Assembly (NCBI RefSeq): GCF_009763805.1
Contig: NZ_CP046804.1
Span: 3,100,001-3,164,000 of the forward strand
Reading direction: 5' to 3'
Source of the DNA: Vibrio cidicii
GTDB lineage: Bacteria > Pseudomonadota > Gammaproteobacteria > Enterobacterales > Vibrionaceae
Length of the DNA stretch: 64,000 nt
Shown here: positions 21,989 to 33,002 of the stretch, piece after piece
How positions within the stretch are numbered: position 1 is the stretch's first letter
Layout of the letters: the number at the start of each line of letters is the position of its first letter
Notes under the pieces: generated by a model
Seen by the model: the letters and a program-made list of their open reading frames with translations, nothing else
The model's database searches: none
What the model was told of the DNA's origin: nothing
Program-made: the position numbers and the translations under genes

Positions 21989-22418
21989 GTTCCTAGTTCT
22001 CGAACCATAAATCTAACAATAAAAGTGGCAAAGAGTATAACGAGGTTCCGCTTGACTGGCGAGTCAGTTAACACTTTCTCACCAATAATTGGGATCTATT
22101 CTGGCGGAATGGTTGCAAAAATACACCCGCTAAAGCTATTAGACCGATTGGTAATATCCACTTTTAAAATCGTGTTAGGTGGTGAATTATAGTGGTATTG
22201 ACGCCTGACAAATCGGCAGAAACTGGCGCTTAGGGGTAAGTTGCAAAGATATCGCCATTGACAATGTAATATTGCAACAGGAAATCACCAACATTATTTG
22301 ATCTTATCCTACAGTTTCGCTTAAAAAGTGTAGTAAAATTACGCTAGTTTTGTTTCAAGGCATGCTAGGGCTTAAAGCCCTGCGCCGAAAGTTACTGAAA
22401 TTTGACGAGGTCATCACT
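21989..22418. promoter_or_regulatory. Divergent promoter region between the rhodanese gene and gpmM
   Basis: 430 bases, AT-rich, without a gene. TTGACA at 22259-22264 and TAAAAT near 22333 are possible promoter elements of gpmM but do not form a clean pair. No RNA or repeat recognised. Confidence 0.4.
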
Positions 22419-23951
22419 ATGTCTGCTAAGAAGCCTTTGGCTCTGGTTATTCTTGACGGTTACGGTTACCGTGAAGACACTGCAAACAACGCTATTGCAA
22501 ACGCAAAAACACCGGTTATGGACGCGCTGATTGCGAACAATCCGAACACTCTTATCTCTGCTTCTGGTATGGATGTAGGTCTGCCTGACGGTCAAATGGG
22601 TAACTCAGAAGTGGGCCACACGAATATCGGTGCAGGCCGTGTGGTTTACCAAGATTTGACTCGTATCACCAAATCTATCCTAGACGGTGAATTCCAACAG
22701 ACGCCAGCACTGGTTGAAGCGGTTGACGCTGCGGTTAACGCGGGCAAAGCGGTTCACATCATGGGTTTGATGTCTCCTGGTGGCGTTCACTCACACGAAG
22801 ATCACATTTACGCAGCTGTGGAAATGGCGGCTGAGCGTGGTGCTGAGAAAATCTACCTGCACTGTTTCCTCGATGGTCGTGACACACCACCTCGCAGCGC
22901 AGAAGGTTCTCTAAAACGATTCCAAGATCTGTTTGCCAAATTGGGCAAAGGCCGAGTGGCGTCTTTGGTTGGGCGTTACTACGCAATGGACCGTGACAAC
23001 AACTGGGACCGTGTGCAAGTGGCTTACGATTTGCTGACGCAAGCGAAAGCTGAGTTCACGGTGGATTCTGCGGTTGCAGGTCTTGAAGCGGCATACGCAC
23101 GTGGCGAAAACGATGAGTTCGTTAAAGCGACGGAAATCAAAGCCGAAGGCCAAGAATCTGCTGCGATGCAAGATGGCGACGCGGTGATCTTCATGAACTA
23201 CCGTGCTGACCGTGCTCGTCAAATCACGCGCACGTTCGTGGCGGATTTTGCTGGTTTTGAACGTGGCGTGTTCCCGGCGGTTAATTTCGTGATGTTGACG
23301 CAGTACGCGGCAGACATTCCACTCGCGACGGCGTTCCCGCCAGCCTCTTTGGAAAACACTTACGGCGAGTGGCTATCTAAACTGGGTCAAACTCAGCTAC
23401 GTATCTCTGAAACAGAGAAATACGCACACGTGACGTTCTTCTTCAATGGTGGCGTAGAAAACGAGTTTGCCGGTGAAGAGCGTCAACTCGTGGCTTCGCC
23501 GAAAGTGGCGACCTACGATCTGCAGCCAGAAATGAGCTCACCAGAGCTGACCGAAAAACTGGTTGCCGCCATCAAGTCTGGCAAATACGACACCATCATC
23601 TGTAACTATCCAAACGCAGACATGGTTGGCCACACTGGCGTATACGAAGCGGCTGAAAAAGCGATTGAAGCACTGGATGAAAGTGTGGGTAAAGTGGTTG
23701 CCGCAATCAAAGAAGTGGGCGGTCAGCTGCTGATTACCGCAGACCACGGTAACGCTGAAATGATGGTGGACCCAGAAACGGGGGGTATTCATACCGCGCA
23801 CACTAGCCTGCCTGTACCACTTATCTACGTGGGTGATAAAGAGGTGGAGTTCAAGGAAGGCGGTAAACTGTCTGATCTTGCGCCGACGATGCTGTCTCTA
23901 GCGGGCCTGGAAATTCCAGCAGAAATGTCGGGCCAAGTGCTAGTGAAGTAA
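22419..23951 (+). CDS. gpmM: 2,3-bisphosphoglycerate-independent phosphoglycerate mutase
   Basis: Mn-dependent interconversion of 3- and 2-phosphoglycerate in glycolysis. 510 residues. The metal motif [11 protein letters not shown] is at the N-terminus, the catalytic Ser63 in [15 protein letters not shown], and the C-terminal metal motif [13 protein letters not shown] at 22419 has GAGG eight bases upstream; the longer frame from 22350 is rejected. In E. coli gpmM is next to envC and close to the yibN-secB-gpsA-cysE genes; the same set is gathered here. Confidence 0.97.
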   Translation: MSAKKPLALVILDGYGYREDTANNAIANAKTPVMDALIANNPNTLISASGMDVGLPDGQMGNSEVGHTNIGAGRVVYQDLTRITKSILDGEFQQTPALVEAVDAAVNAGKAVHIMGLMSPGGVHSHEDHIYAAVEMAAERGAEKIYLHCFLDGRDTPPRSAEGSLKRFQDLFAKLGKGRVASLVGRYYAMDRDNNWDRVQVAYDLLTQAKAEFTVDSAVAGLEAAYARGENDEFVKATEIKAEGQESAAMQDGDAVIFMNYRADRARQITRTFVADFAGFERGVFPAVNFVMLTQYAADIPLATAFPPASLENTYGEWLSKLGQTQLRISETEKYAHVTFFFNGGVENEFAGEERQLVASPKVATYDLQPEMSSPELTEKLVAAIKSGKYDTIICNYPNADMVGHTGVYEAAEKAIEALDESVGKVVAAIKEVGGQLLITADHGNAEMMVDPETGGIHTAHTSLPVPLIYVGDKEVEFKEGGKLSDLAPTMLSLAGLEIPAEMSGQVLVK

Positions 23952-23967
23952 CCCTAAGCAATGTGAT

Positions 23968-23997
23968 AAAAAGCCAGGAACGAATCCAGGCTTTTTT
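23968..23997 (+). terminator. Terminator of gpmM
   Basis: AAAAGCC-A-GGA pairs with TCC-A-GGCTTTT (one A-A mismatch) around ACGAA, followed by T residues. Confidence 0.75.
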
Positions 23998-24054
23998 GTA
24001 TCTGTGCATTGTGATGAGTGGTTTTTTGTTGGTGAGGCTCATCCTTGCAGAGGG

Positions 24055-24942
24055 TTACTGAACCAAAATTCCAGTGCCAGTCACGGCGATGATCGCACCA
24101 AGCCAAGCATAACGGTTTGGACGCTGTTTGGTGTAGATCCACAAGATCGGCAACAACATGATTGGTGTGGTTGAAGAGAGTAGGGCAACCATACCCACGT
24201 TGCCTTCTCGCAAGGCATATAGGATCAGTGTCATACCGACCGCCATGGCAAGAAAGCCATTGATTGCCGTGATGTAGAAAATCTGCCAAGTCATATTTTG
24301 CGTTGGCCGCGCGATTTTTGCGCCACTCAAACGCAGCGCACTGTGAGCGATGAAGGCACTGATCATTCGAATTGCCGAGGCAGCAACGGGGTCGATGGCT
24401 GTTTGCATCACGGGCTTGGCGATAATGCCGCCGAGTGCCTGACACAACGCCGCCGTTAAACCCAAGCCCACACCAATCCACACACTGCCTTTGATCGTTT
24501 CTAAACTGTGTTGACGGCTGCCGCGTCGGCCAAAAAATATCGCCAGCACCACACCGGAAAAAACTAAGCTTGAGCCGATAAACTCCATCGTGGAGAGGGT
24601 TTCGCTAAACAGGAAATAGCCCAAGATGGTAGAGAACACTGCGTGGCAAGAAAAAAGTAGCCCGGCTTGGCGCGGCCCCATGCGGTTGAGGCAAGCAAAC
24701 AGCGCCGTGTCACCGATAAAAATTCCAATCAGCCCAGAGAGCATCATGGGCACTAGATGTTCTTGGCCGACACTCGACCAGCCGCCGGTGAACCAAGCCA
24801 TGCTAGATAGGATGACGGCGGTGCAGCCCATTCTCCAGCGACTGTAGGCAAACGAGCCCAAGTGTTGTGCAGGCGTGACAGAAAGTAAACTGGCGACAGC
24901 CCAAAGCAGAGCCGCCGCCAGAGCAAGCCATTCAAATCCCAT
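24055..24942 (-). CDS. EamA/DMT-family permease
   Basis: 295 residues, ten predicted membrane helices made of two EamA repeats (helices 1-5 and 6-10; the second repeat ends SSTTPIMLLPILWIYTKQRPN then AWLGAIIAVTGTGILV). Drug/metabolite transporters of this family export amino acids, sugars or toxins; the substrate is not predictable here. Single gene, convergent with gpmM. Confidence 0.82.
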   Translation of the reverse strand: MGFEWLALAAALLWAVASLLSVTPAQHLGSFAYSRWRMGCTAVILSSMAWFTGGWSSVGQEHLVPMMLSGLIGIFIGDTALFACLNRMGPRQAGLLFSCHAVFSTILGYFLFSETLSTMEFIGSSLVFSGVVLAIFFGRRGSRQHSLETIKGSVWIGVGLGLTAALCQALGGIIAKPVMQTAIDPVAASAIRMISAFIAHSALRLSGAKIARPTQNMTWQIFYITAINGFLAMAVGMTLILYALREGNVGMVALLSSTTPIMLLPILWIYTKQRPNRYAWLGAIIAVTGTGILVQ

Positions 24943-25023
24943 AGAAAGGTGATCTCGTAAACGAAAAGATCACCAATATGCCTTAACTTCACTAAGGAGC
25001 AAAGAGGCGCGCAGAAGAATTTG

Positions 25024-26438
25024 TTACCCCAAAATCAGCACCGCACCATAAACGATGACCAGACCAATCACACCGACTAACAGCCCCACTTTTGCCATGT
25101 CTTTGCTTTCGATCAGACCCGTTGAGTAAGCCAGAGAGTTGGGCGGCGTAGAGACGGGCAGAATCATCCCGAGTGAGGCTGAAAAAGCCACTACCACCAG
25201 TAAACCTTGCAAACCGCCTACTGCCGAGAGGGTACCCATTGAGGTGCCAATCGCAGCCGCTATCGGCATGAGTAAGTTGGCGGTGGCGGTATTGGACATA
25301 AAATTGGCCATCAACCAACATACCAACGACAGCGCGACGACAATCGCAAAGGGAGAGAGGGTTTGATAGTCGATGGCATGCGCCAGCGCTTTTGCCAGTC
25401 CGGTCTTATCCAAGCCGATGCCAATCGCGATCCCCCCGGCAACCAGCCAGAGAACATCCCAGTTGATCTGTTTGAGCTCTTCTTTGCCCATAATGCCAGT
25501 TAAGGTGAAGACGGCGAGAGGAATGATCGCCACGACATAGGTATTCATGCCATGCACTTGCGTGGTCATCCACAGCACTATGGTTAGCGCAAAGGTGATG
25601 TAAACCACTATCGCGCGCCAACTGCGCTTAAATTTGCCATCCAACTTAAGCGTCATGGTCGCTTCGTTGGACGGGAAAAGTTTCTGCAGCAAAAACCAAG
25701 CGATGGTCAGTTGCACCAACACAAAAGGCAGGCCCATCGACATCCAACTGAGAAAGTCGATGCTGTTAGCGCCAGTCAGATACTGTAGAGCGATAGCGTT
25801 GGGCGGCGTACCGATGGGGGTTGCAATACCGCCGGTGTTCGCCGCTATCGGAATACAGAGCACGAGCGCTTTGATACCTAAATCCCCTTTGGGCGCAGAG
25901 GCAACAATCGGCCCAAGCAGCGCCAACATCATCACGGTGGTGGCGGTATTGGACATAAACATAGAAAAAACCGCGGTGATCAGCATCAGGCCCAGCATGA
26001 TAAATTTGGGTTGGTGGCCAAAGGGTTTGAGCAACACGCGTGCAAGGTTGTTGTCTAGTTCGTATTTGGAAGCGGCGATCGCGAGAGCAAAGCCCCCATA
26101 AACAAGATGATGATCGGCGACGAGAAGGCAGAAAAAATATCGGTATAGGCGATGAGATTACCTAGCTCATGCCCTTCGGGTGGGCGACGGAAAAAATGCA
26201 AGCCTTTGTTGGATATCATGATCAGTTCAAGCGCGATGATCAAAATAGAAGTTGCAAACACCGGGACCGGTTCGAGTACCCAAAGCAGTGCTGCGAGCAG
26301 GAAAATCGCCAGCAAACGGTGTTGGATCAGCGTGAGATTATCGATTGGAATCGCATCAATCGGCATCCACAAGACGCCAATCGGTATGGCAAAACAGATC
26401 AGTAGTTTCCATACCACGTCAGAAGTCAGTTTTGGCAT
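25024..26438 (-). CDS. DASS/SLC13-family sodium:anion symporter, one frameshift
   Basis: Na+-coupled carrier of dicarboxylates or sulfate. Two copies of the family SNT signature are present: FMSNTATTVMMLALLGP and FMSNTATANLLMPIAAAIG, with GGIATPIGTPPNAIAL between. The frame breaks after IIILFMG: one G missing from the G-run (CCCCC at 26093-26097 on the + strand) restores FMGGFALAIAASKYELDNNLARV. The repaired length is about 471. ATG at 26438 is supported by AAGG eight bases upstream. Which anion is carried cannot be told. Confidence 0.88.
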
Positions 26439-26558
26439 GCATCGCACCTTAGCAATTTACGGTGGCATCAGGTTAAACGATTGTGAATGTTGCGTCTTAG
26501 AGGCGGGTTGAAGTTTCTGAACTTGCGCTGTTTTTCCATCGATGGTTTGTTTTTTGTC

Positions 26559-26592
26559 AAAAAACAAAAAAGCCCTTGCAAGGTGCAAGGGC
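26559..26592 (-). terminator. Terminator of psd
   Basis: GCCCTTGCA and TGCAAGGGC pair around AGG; read on the minus strand the hairpin is followed by TTTTTTG and further T residues. Confidence 0.9.
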
Positions 26593-26617
26593 CGATTTGT
26601 TGGTCGCTGTTTAGCGC

Positions 26618-27475
26618 TTACTGTTTGTGCGCATAAGGTGTGCCGAGCAGTGTCGGAGCGCCGTTCTGCATTGAATCATCGAAGCGGATCGCGTCTTTGG
26701 CAAACAGGTTGATAACGGTTGAACCCAGTTTAAAGCGGCCCATCTCTTCCCCTTTCTTCAGAACCACCGCGTTGTGTCCCTGAGCGGGGTAATCCCATTT
26801 GTGCACTGTGTTGCCACGTGGTGGGGTAATCGTCCCCGCCCAGATTTGCTCGATACTGCCGACAATCGTAGCGCCGACCAACACTTGAGCCATTGGGCCG
26901 AAAGCGGTATCGAAAATGCACACCACACGCTCGTTGCGTGCGAACAGGTTCGGAACGTTTTCAGCCGTTAGCGGGTTTACCGAGAAGAGATCGCCAGGAA
27001 CGTAAATCATCTGACGCAAGGTGCCATCACAAGGCATATGCACGCGGTGATAATCACGTGGTGAAAGATACAGAGTGGCGAAAGTGCCGTCTTTGAACTC
27101 TTCTGCCAGCGCCGCATCGCCGCCAAGCAGCTCTTGCGCCGAAAAATCATGGCCTTTGGCTTGGATTAGACGACCATCGGAGATCGGGCCAAACTGGCTA
27201 ACACAAGCGTCAGCCGGATGAGTGATGATCTCATCACCCTGAGCGATGGGGCGCACGCCATCTTTTAATTCGCGAACAAAGAATTCATTGAAGGTTTTGT
27301 AGTGAGCTGGATCGGCGTGTTTCGCTTCTGCCATATTCACATTGTATTGCTTGATGAACCAGCGAATGATCGCTGTGGTTAGACCGCCAGCTTTGGCTGA
27401 GGCCAGTTTACCCACTAAGCGTGTTAGGCCATGTTGTGGAATCCAGTACTGCAGTCCAACTTTAATCTTATCCAT
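26618..27475 (-). CDS. psd: Phosphatidylserine decarboxylase proenzyme
   Basis: Inner-membrane enzyme forming phosphatidylethanolamine. 285 residues. The self-cleavage motif LGST is at residues 250-253, where Ser252 becomes the pyruvoyl group of the small alpha subunit; the beta subunit includes [16 protein letters not shown]. It lies downstream of rsgA in the same direction, as in E. coli. Confidence 0.97.
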   Translation of the reverse strand: MDKIKVGLQYWIPQHGLTRLVGKLASAKAGGLTTAIIRWFIKQYNVNMAEAKHADPAHYKTFNEFFVRELKDGVRPIAQGDEIITHPADACVSQFGPISDGRLIQAKGHDFSAQELLGGDAALAEEFKDGTFATLYLSPRDYHRVHMPCDGTLRQMIYVPGDLFSVNPLTAENVPNLFARNERVVCIFDTAFGPMAQVLVGATIVGSIEQIWAGTITPPRGNTVHKWDYPAQGHNAVVLKKGEEMGRFKLGSTVINLFAKDAIRFDDSMQNGAPTLLGTPYAHKQ

Positions 27476-27574
27476 TGTAAATACCGATAATGTTTGTGTG
27501 ATTCTTGTTTCGGGCGCGTGATGTTACTGAAATTTATTTCGCTTGTCAGTAAGTGGTGACGAAATCTTACACAA

Positions 27575-28633
27575 CTACAGATCCGCTTTTTTGTTGCGCG
27601 AGTACTGTCGATTGGCTTTATTTTCCGCCATGCTTTCAATAATACGGTGGTAGTTTTCGTAACGAATAGGGCTGATCTCGCCTTTCTCCACCGCCTCACG
27701 CAGAATGCAACCTGGGTCATCACCATGTTTACAATCGCGGAACTTACAAGCACCCAGATAGGGGCGAAATTCGATATAAGCGTTGGTCACTTCATCGGCT
27801 TCGAGGTGCCACAAGCCAAACTCACGCACCCCGGGTGAGTCAATCAGATCGCCGCCGGAAGGAATATGATACAAACGAGCGGCCGTGGTGGTATGTTGGC
27901 CCAAGCCGGACATTTCGGACACTTCACCCTCTTCCACATCCAGCTCTGGGATTAACGCATTCACCAAGCTGGATTTGCCCACCCCTGATTGACCGACGAA
28001 AATGTTGATGCGTTCCCCAAGCTGCGCTTCGAGGTCGGCAATGCCTTCGCCCGATCGCTTACTCACGTATAGGACTTTGTAGCCAATCTTTTCGTATTCT
28101 GCTAACCAAGTCTTGTATTGCTTGAGATCCTCATCTTGCAGCAGATCAATCTTGTTTAGCACTAAAATTGGGGCGATATTCAGCGTTTCTGCGGCGATTA
28201 GGTAGCGATCGATAATATTGAGCGAAAGCTCCGGTAAGACGGAAGAAACGATGATCATTTGATCGATGTTGGCCGCAACCGGCTTAAGGCCGTCGTAATA
28301 GTCCGGACGAGTTAAAATCGAACTCCTTGGCTCGACAGCTTCCACCACCCCAGAAATGCCCGCCATCGATTCGAGTCCTTTTCGCCAAATCACTTTGTCT
28401 CCCGACACCAGTGATTCAATACCACGACGCAGATTGCAGCGCTCGATATCGCCGCTTTCCAAATCTTCAATATCGGCGTGTTGGCCAAAACGAGTGATCA
28501 CCAATCCACGCTTGCTGTCACCGAGCATGGCCTCATCCCACTGCACAGTATCAGATGGTTTATTCAAACGTTTTTGTTGATTGTCACGTACCCGACGTAC
28601 TTGACCTTTGGTTAACTTTTTCTTTTTTGCCAC
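27575..28633 (-). CDS. rsgA: Ribosome small-subunit biogenesis GTPase RsgA
   Basis: Circularly permuted GTPase that checks the 30S decoding centre late in assembly. 352 residues: N-terminal OB domain, GTPase motifs in permuted order (NKIDLL, then P-loop [16 protein letters not shown], then [10 protein letters not shown]), and a C-terminal zinc knuckle ([14 protein letters not shown]). Divergent from orn with psd behind, the conserved orn/rsgA-psd order. Confidence 0.96.
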   Translation of the reverse strand: MAKKKKLTKGQVRRVRDNQQKRLNKPSDTVQWDEAMLGDSKRGLVITRFGQHADIEDLESGDIERCNLRRGIESLVSGDKVIWRKGLESMAGISGVVEAVEPRSSILTRPDYYDGLKPVAANIDQMIIVSSVLPELSLNIIDRYLIAAETLNIAPILVLNKIDLLQDEDLKQYKTWLAEYEKIGYKVLYVSKRSGEGIADLEAQLGERINIFVGQSGVGKSSLVNALIPELDVEEGEVSEMSGLGQHTTTAARLYHIPSGGDLIDSPGVREFGLWHLEADEVTNAYIEFRPYLGACKFRDCKHGDDPGCILREAVEKGEISPIRYENYHRIIESMAENKANRQYSRNKKADL

Positions 28634-28765
28634 GATAAGTTACTTAATTTATTGAGCGATAACGCGACAAGTATGACGGTTTTGTCGCTTTTGTCGAAGT
28701 ATCTTGTTGCCACTATTTTGAGGTATAGTACCCGTTTTATCAGCAAACAAATAGGCAACACCTCT

Positions 28766-29311
28766 ATGTCCTTTAGCGATCAAAACTTAATTTGGATCGA
28801 TCTTGAGATGACAGGTTTAGATCCTGACACGCATAAAATCATCGAAATCGCTTCTATTGTCACCGATAGCGAGCTGAATATTTTAGCGGAAGGACCAGTA
28901 TTGGCGATTCATCAATCGGATGAAGAGTTAGCAAAAATGGATGAGTGGTGCACCAATACACATACAGCCAGCGGCCTTGTTGATCGAGTGCGTGCCAGCA
29001 TGGTATCGGAGCAGGAAGCGGTTGAACAAACGCTGCGTTTTCTAGAGCAGTGGGTTCCACAAGGCGTGTCGCCAATTTGTGGCAACAGTATTGGGCAGGA
29101 CAGACGTTTTCTGTACCGCCATATGCCTAAACTCGAAGAGTATTTCCACTATCGTTACATCGACGTCAGCACGCTAAAAGAGTTGGCGAAACGTTGGAAC
29201 CCTGAAATCCTTACCGGTTTTTCAAAGCGTGGCACCCACCTGGCTCTTGATGACATTCGCGAGTCGATTGCCGAATTGAAGTACTATCGTCAGACTATCT
29301 TTAACGTCTGA
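28766..29311 (+). CDS. orn: Oligoribonuclease
   Basis: DEDDh 3'-5' exonuclease that degrades short RNAs such as pGpG, finishing RNA and c-di-GMP turnover. 181 residues, the same as E. coli. Motifs [29 protein letters not shown] and [11 protein letters not shown] are present. Start at 28766 (MSFSDQNLI) chosen by length; the upstream in-frame extension is leader. Confidence 0.97.
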   Translation: MSFSDQNLIWIDLEMTGLDPDTHKIIEIASIVTDSELNILAEGPVLAIHQSDEELAKMDEWCTNTHTASGLVDRVRASMVSEQEAVEQTLRFLEQWVPQGVSPICGNSIGQDRRFLYRHMPKLEEYFHYRYIDVSTLKELAKRWNPEILTGFSKRGTHLALDDIRESIAELKYYRQTIFNV

Positions 29312-29407
29312 TAGGGCGAGGTTTTCTTCACTGGGCGGCGAACTTTTGCTTTGTTTGGATGTTTTTTCAACGAGTAAAAAAAAATTAAGTTTTTTTTACT
29401 AAAGGAC

Positions 29408-29435
29408 TTGCATCACTTAGAAATGCTCTTATAAT
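29408..29435 (+). promoter_or_regulatory. Sigma-70 promoter of the tRNA array
   Basis: TTGCAT, 16 bases, then the perfect TATAAT, 33 bases before the first tRNA. The GC-rich start TCGCAGCCC fits stringent control. Upstream is a long A/T-tract (29380-29400) that may act as an UP element. Confidence 0.8.
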
Positions 29436-29468
29436 TCGCAGCCCTGAACAGCGGAAAACGTTGTGAAT

Positions 29469-29544
29469 GCGACACTAGCTCAGTTGGTAGAGCGCAACCT
29501 TGCCAAGGTTGAGGTCACGAGTTCGAACCTCGTGTGTCGCTCCA
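29469..29544 (+). tRNA. tRNA-Gly(GCC) copy 1
   Basis: 76 nt including CCA; acceptor GCGACAC/GTGTCGC, anticodon loop TTGCCAA, T-loop TTCGAAC. Confidence 0.97.
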
Positions 29545-29577
29545 AATTGAAGTTGTCATCGTACTTGACGATGAAAT

Positions 29578-29653
29578 GCGACACTAGCTCAGTTGGTAGA
29601 GCGCAACCTTGCCAAGGTTGAGGTCACGAGTTCGAACCTCGTGTGTCGCTCCA
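29578..29653 (+). tRNA. tRNA-Gly(GCC) copy 2
   Basis: Identical to copy 1 by eye, 109 bases further on. Confidence 0.97.
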
Positions 29654-29686
29654 AATTGAAGTTGTCATCGTACTTGACGATGAAAT

Positions 29687-29762
29687 GCGACACTAGCTCA
29701 GTTGGTAGAGCGCAACCTTGCCAAGGTTGAGGTCACGAGTTCGAACCTCGTGTGTCGCTCCA
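29687..29762 (+). tRNA. tRNA-Gly(GCC) copy 3
   Basis: Identical to copy 1 by eye. Confidence 0.97.
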
Positions 29763-29795
29763 AATTGAAGTTGTCATCGTACTTGACGATGAAAT

Positions 29796-29871
29796 GCGAC
29801 ACTAGCTCAGTTGGTAGAGCGCAACCTTGCCAAGGTTGAGGTCACGAGTTCGAACCTCGTGTGTCGCTCCA
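29796..29871 (+). tRNA. tRNA-Gly(GCC) copy 4
   Basis: Identical to copy 1 by eye. Confidence 0.97.
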
Positions 29872-29904
29872 AATTGAAGTTGTCATCGTACTTAACGATG
29901 AAAT

Positions 29905-29980
29905 GCGACACTAGCTCAGTTGGTAGAGCGCAACCTTGCCAAGGTTGAGGTCACGAGTTCGAACCTCGTGTGTCGCTCCA
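29905..29980 (+). tRNA. tRNA-Gly(GCC) copy 5
   Basis: Identical to copy 1 by eye; the last of the uninterrupted Gly series. Confidence 0.97.
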
Positions 29981-30021
29981 AATTGAAGTTATCATCGTAC
30001 TTAACGGTGACACAATACGGA

Positions 30022-30098
<77 letters not shown>

Positions 30099-30132
30099 CA
30101 TTCTGTATTAAGTGCTCCGGCATTTAATCATT

Positions 30133-30208
30133 GCGACACTAGCTCAGTTGGTAGAGCGCAACCTTGCCAAGGTTGAGGTCACGAGTTCGAACCTCGTGTG
30201 TCGCTCCA
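30133..30208 (+). tRNA. tRNA-Gly(GCC) copy 6
   Basis: Intact 76-nt copy with normal T-arm, between two fMet genes. Confidence 0.97.
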
Positions 30209-30250
30209 AATTAATGGTCTTCATCGTACCTAACGATGACACAATACGGA

Positions 30251-30327
<77 letters not shown>

Positions 30328-30361
30328 CATTCTGTATTAAGTGCTCCGGCATTTAATCATT

Positions 30362-30453
30362 GCGACACTAGCTCAGTTGGTAGAGCGCAACCTTGCCAAG
30401 GTTGAGGTCACGCCTTTTTGCTTTAAAAGAAGGGAACCTCGTGTGTCGCTCCA
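30362..30453 (+). pseudogene. Degenerate tRNA-Gly(GCC) with replaced T-arm, copy 7
   Basis: Acceptor, D-arm and anticodon (GCC) are normal, but six bases AGTTCG of the T-arm are replaced by a 22-base T/A-rich segment that starts CCTTTTTG and ends AAGAAGGG, so the TTC loop is lost. 92 nt in all. Not expected to be a working tRNA. Confidence 0.85.
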
Positions 30454-30495
30454 AATTAATGGTCCTCATCGTACCTAACGATGACACAATACGGA

Positions 30496-30572
<77 letters not shown>

Positions 30573-30606
30573 CATTCTGTATTAAGTGCTCCGGCATTTA
30601 ATCATT

Positions 30607-30682
30607 GCGACACTAGCTCAGTTGGTAGAGCGCAACCTTGCCAAGGTTGAGGTCACGAGTTCGAACCTCGTGTGTCGCTCCA
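30607..30682 (+). tRNA. tRNA-Gly(GCC) copy 8
   Basis: Intact 76-nt copy; seventh and last intact Gly gene of the array. Confidence 0.97.
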
Positions 30683-30715
30683 AATTGAAGTTGTCATCGT
30701 ACTTAACGATGAAAT

Positions 30716-30806
30716 GCGACACTAGCTCAGTTGGTAGAGCGCAACCTTGCCAAGGTTGAGGTCACGCCTTTTTGTTTTAAAGAAGGGAACCTCGTGTGTC
30801 GCTCCA
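30716..30806 (+). pseudogene. Degenerate tRNA-Gly(GCC) with replaced T-arm, copy 9
   Basis: Same replacement of the T-arm as copy 7 but one base shorter and with GTTTTAAA in place of GCTTTAAAA; the remainder is normal. 91 nt. Confidence 0.85.
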
Positions 30807-30839
30807 AATTGAAGTTGTCATCGTACTTAACGATGAAAT

Positions 30840-30930
30840 GCGACGCTCGCTCAGTTCGTAGAGCGCAACCTTACCAAGGTTGAGGTCACGCCTTTTTGTT
30901 TTAAAGAAGGGAACCTCGTGTTTCGCTACA
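30840..30930 (+). pseudogene. Degenerate tRNA-Gly, anticodon changed to ACC, copy 10
   Basis: Has the replaced T-arm of copy 9 plus further changes: D-arm GCTCGCTCAGTTCGTAG, anticodon loop TTACCAA (ACC instead of GCC) and a 3' end reading GCTACA, without CCA. The most decayed copy. Confidence 0.88.
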
Positions 30931-30972
30931 AATTGATGGTCCTCATCGTACCTAACGGTGACACAATACGGA

Positions 30973-31049
<77 letters not shown>

Positions 31050-31091
31050 CATTCAAAGCTCTCACTGTGCTTAACAGTGACAAAATACGGA

Positions 31092-31168
<77 letters not shown>

Positions 31169-31236
31169 ATTTCTTATGGCCCGTATACCACCGCTCTTTA
31201 GTAATGCTGAGAAGCATGAACCCCTAACAATGGAAT

Positions 31237-31267
31237 AAACATCCGGAAAATGCCTTCGGATGTTTTT
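31237..31267 (+). terminator. Terminator of the tRNA array
   Basis: AAACATCCG and CGGATGTTT pair around an 11-base loop, followed by TT and a short pyrimidine run. Confidence 0.75.
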
Positions 31268-31293
31268 CTGCCTCTTATTTTTGAGTCAATTAT

Positions 31294-31560
31294 TTAGCTT
31301 AGCTTTCTTAGGAAAACTAGGTATTTTCCTATTTCACTAACAGACTTATCCACACCGCTTATGTTGTGGATAACTTGGTTGATAACCCGTTCTTGAGTAG
31401 TTGACTTTCTTCCGAATAAAGGATCTTTGTTCTTTCCCTTAATAAGTGTCTCGTGGCTTTCCTTGTTAACTATTTGTTTTTTATTGAGTTTTATTGTGTG
31501 GTCTAGTTGGGCATGCGTTATGTTTGGATCAAAATGGTATCTTTTTTTGATCCTAGTCAT
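31294..31560 (-). CDS. Possible small basic protein, unrecognised
   Basis: 88 residues beginning MTRIKKRYHFDPNITHAQLD, lysine-rich, no membrane helix, no family recognised. There is no clear ribosome site (ACATATCCAATAA precedes the ATG) and it lies alone in an AT-rich stretch behind a tRNA array, a place where mobile elements often integrate. It could be a remnant of one, or a chance frame. Confidence 0.35.
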   Translation of the reverse strand: MTRIKKRYHFDPNITHAQLDHTIKLNKKQIVNKESHETLIKGKNKDPLFGRKSTTQERVINQVIHNISGVDKSVSEIGKYLVFLRKLS

Positions 31561-31687
31561 TTATTGGATATGTGCTTAACTTTTCCTTGAAGGCAATAGA
31601 ATGCGTTGTTCCTGTATTTTTTCCACATTTTGGAGAATTGAGAGGGAGGTCAAATATTGCACTGTGTTTCTGTGCTCTGACCGCGCC

Positions 31688-32810
31688 TCACGCGTCCCTA
31701 GGCAGACCTTTTTCAACGATACGGATTAGCCTTTGTTTTTTGATATCGATAGTAGAGGCATCAGCCGATTGGTTCCGTTGTTCTGCTAGCGCCCAATCGA
31801 TGTGAACATCCAGTAGTTCATTTTGTCCCTTGCGTTCTTGCAATGCCTGTACAATCTTTAGTGAGTAAGGGGCGTTCCCCATGGCTATCGCCAAGTTTCT
31901 CAACCACTGCAAGTGACCAATGCGACGGATCGCCGAACCTTCCATCTTTTTCAGAAAGGTGGGTTCATCCCATAGAAACAAATTCACAAGGTCAGCTTGA
32001 TGTAGCGAGTCACGGCGATGGAAGTCGCTCTGTTCGGTGAGTTCCGCTTCACGATTCCACGGGCAAACTAACTGACAATCGTCACAGCCGTAAATTCGGT
32101 TGCCCATTGCTTTGCGAAATTCCTCAGGAATGATTCCGGAAAACTCTATGGTCAGGTAGGAGATACAGCGTCTGGCATCGACGATTTTGTCGTCGACGAT
32201 GGCTTGGGTAGGGCACGAGGTGATACACGCTTTGCATTTCCCACAGTCATCGGTGCTTGGTTCATCGACAGGTAAAGGCAAGTCGACCAGCAGTTTCGCC
32301 GAGGAAAAACCAAGAGCCAGCTTCTTTATCTAAGATCAGTGAATGTTTTCCAGTCCAACCAAGTCCGGCTTTTTGCGCCAAAGGTCGCTCCAAAATGGGG
32401 GCTGAATCGACAAAAGGCCGATAACCAAAGGCACCGACCGCGTTTTCAATACGTTTGCCGAGTTCACTGAGCTGTTTTCTAACCAGTTTATGATAGTCAC
32501 GGCCCAGGGCATAGCGGCTGATGTAGGCTTGAGTTTTGTCAGCCAGATTTGCAGCAAACTGCGCTTGTGGAGGAAGATAGTTGATGCGCACGCTGATCAC
32601 TCGGATGGTTCCGGGGAGCAACTCGTCTGGTCGAGCACGCATCATGCCGTGTCTGGCCATCCAATCCATGCTGCCGTGATAGCCTGCATCTAGCCACTTT
32701 TGCAGCTCGGCCTCGTGCTCACGCAGATCAACATCGCAGATCCCGACTTTTTGAAAACCGAGTTCGGCTCCCCAAATTTTGATCTGTTGTGCGAGTTGCT
32801 GGTAATCCAT
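31688..32810 (-). CDS. queG: Epoxyqueuosine reductase QueG, one frameshift
   Basis: Cobalamin and iron-sulfur enzyme making queuosine at the tRNA wobble base (last step). Two 4Fe-4S motifs: [16 protein letters not shown] and [11 protein letters not shown]. The N-terminal domain with [21 protein letters not shown] binds cobalamin. The frame breaks at FFLGET; removing one base of GAAAC (TTT at 32294-32296, + strand) gives [24 protein letters not shown]. Repaired length 373. Start at 32810 (MDYQQLAQ). Divergent from tsaE. Confidence 0.94.
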
Positions 32811-33002
32811 GCGAGTTGCCTGAAGAAAAACGGACGCGGATCTTACTGGATCTTCAGCCAAGGTTCTAGCTTAGCGAGCGATCTCGGAGGATTTTTCCAC
32901 GAAATGACATTTAGGCGCTTGTCTCTCAAAACAGACACAGTTTACTATTCCTGTTCTTTTGATTTTTATATAGTCAGTTCCCAGATTCAGAGACCGATGA
33001 TC

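Larger units (their letters stand above)
31169..31687. other. AT-rich stretch between the tRNA array and queG
   Basis: About 520 bases, visibly richer in A/T than the neighbours. It holds the tRNA terminator and one doubtful small frame on the minus strand. No integrase, IS or att-like repeat is seen. Confidence 0.5.

Noticed and set aside
29469..30013. CRISPR array suggested by the exact 109-base period
   Set aside because: The repeats are complete tRNA-Gly genes with CCA ends and the spacers are nearly identical to each other, not unique.
31572..31805. 77-residue plus-strand frame at the end of queG
   Set aside because: Most of it is antisense to queG codons and it lacks a ribosome site.
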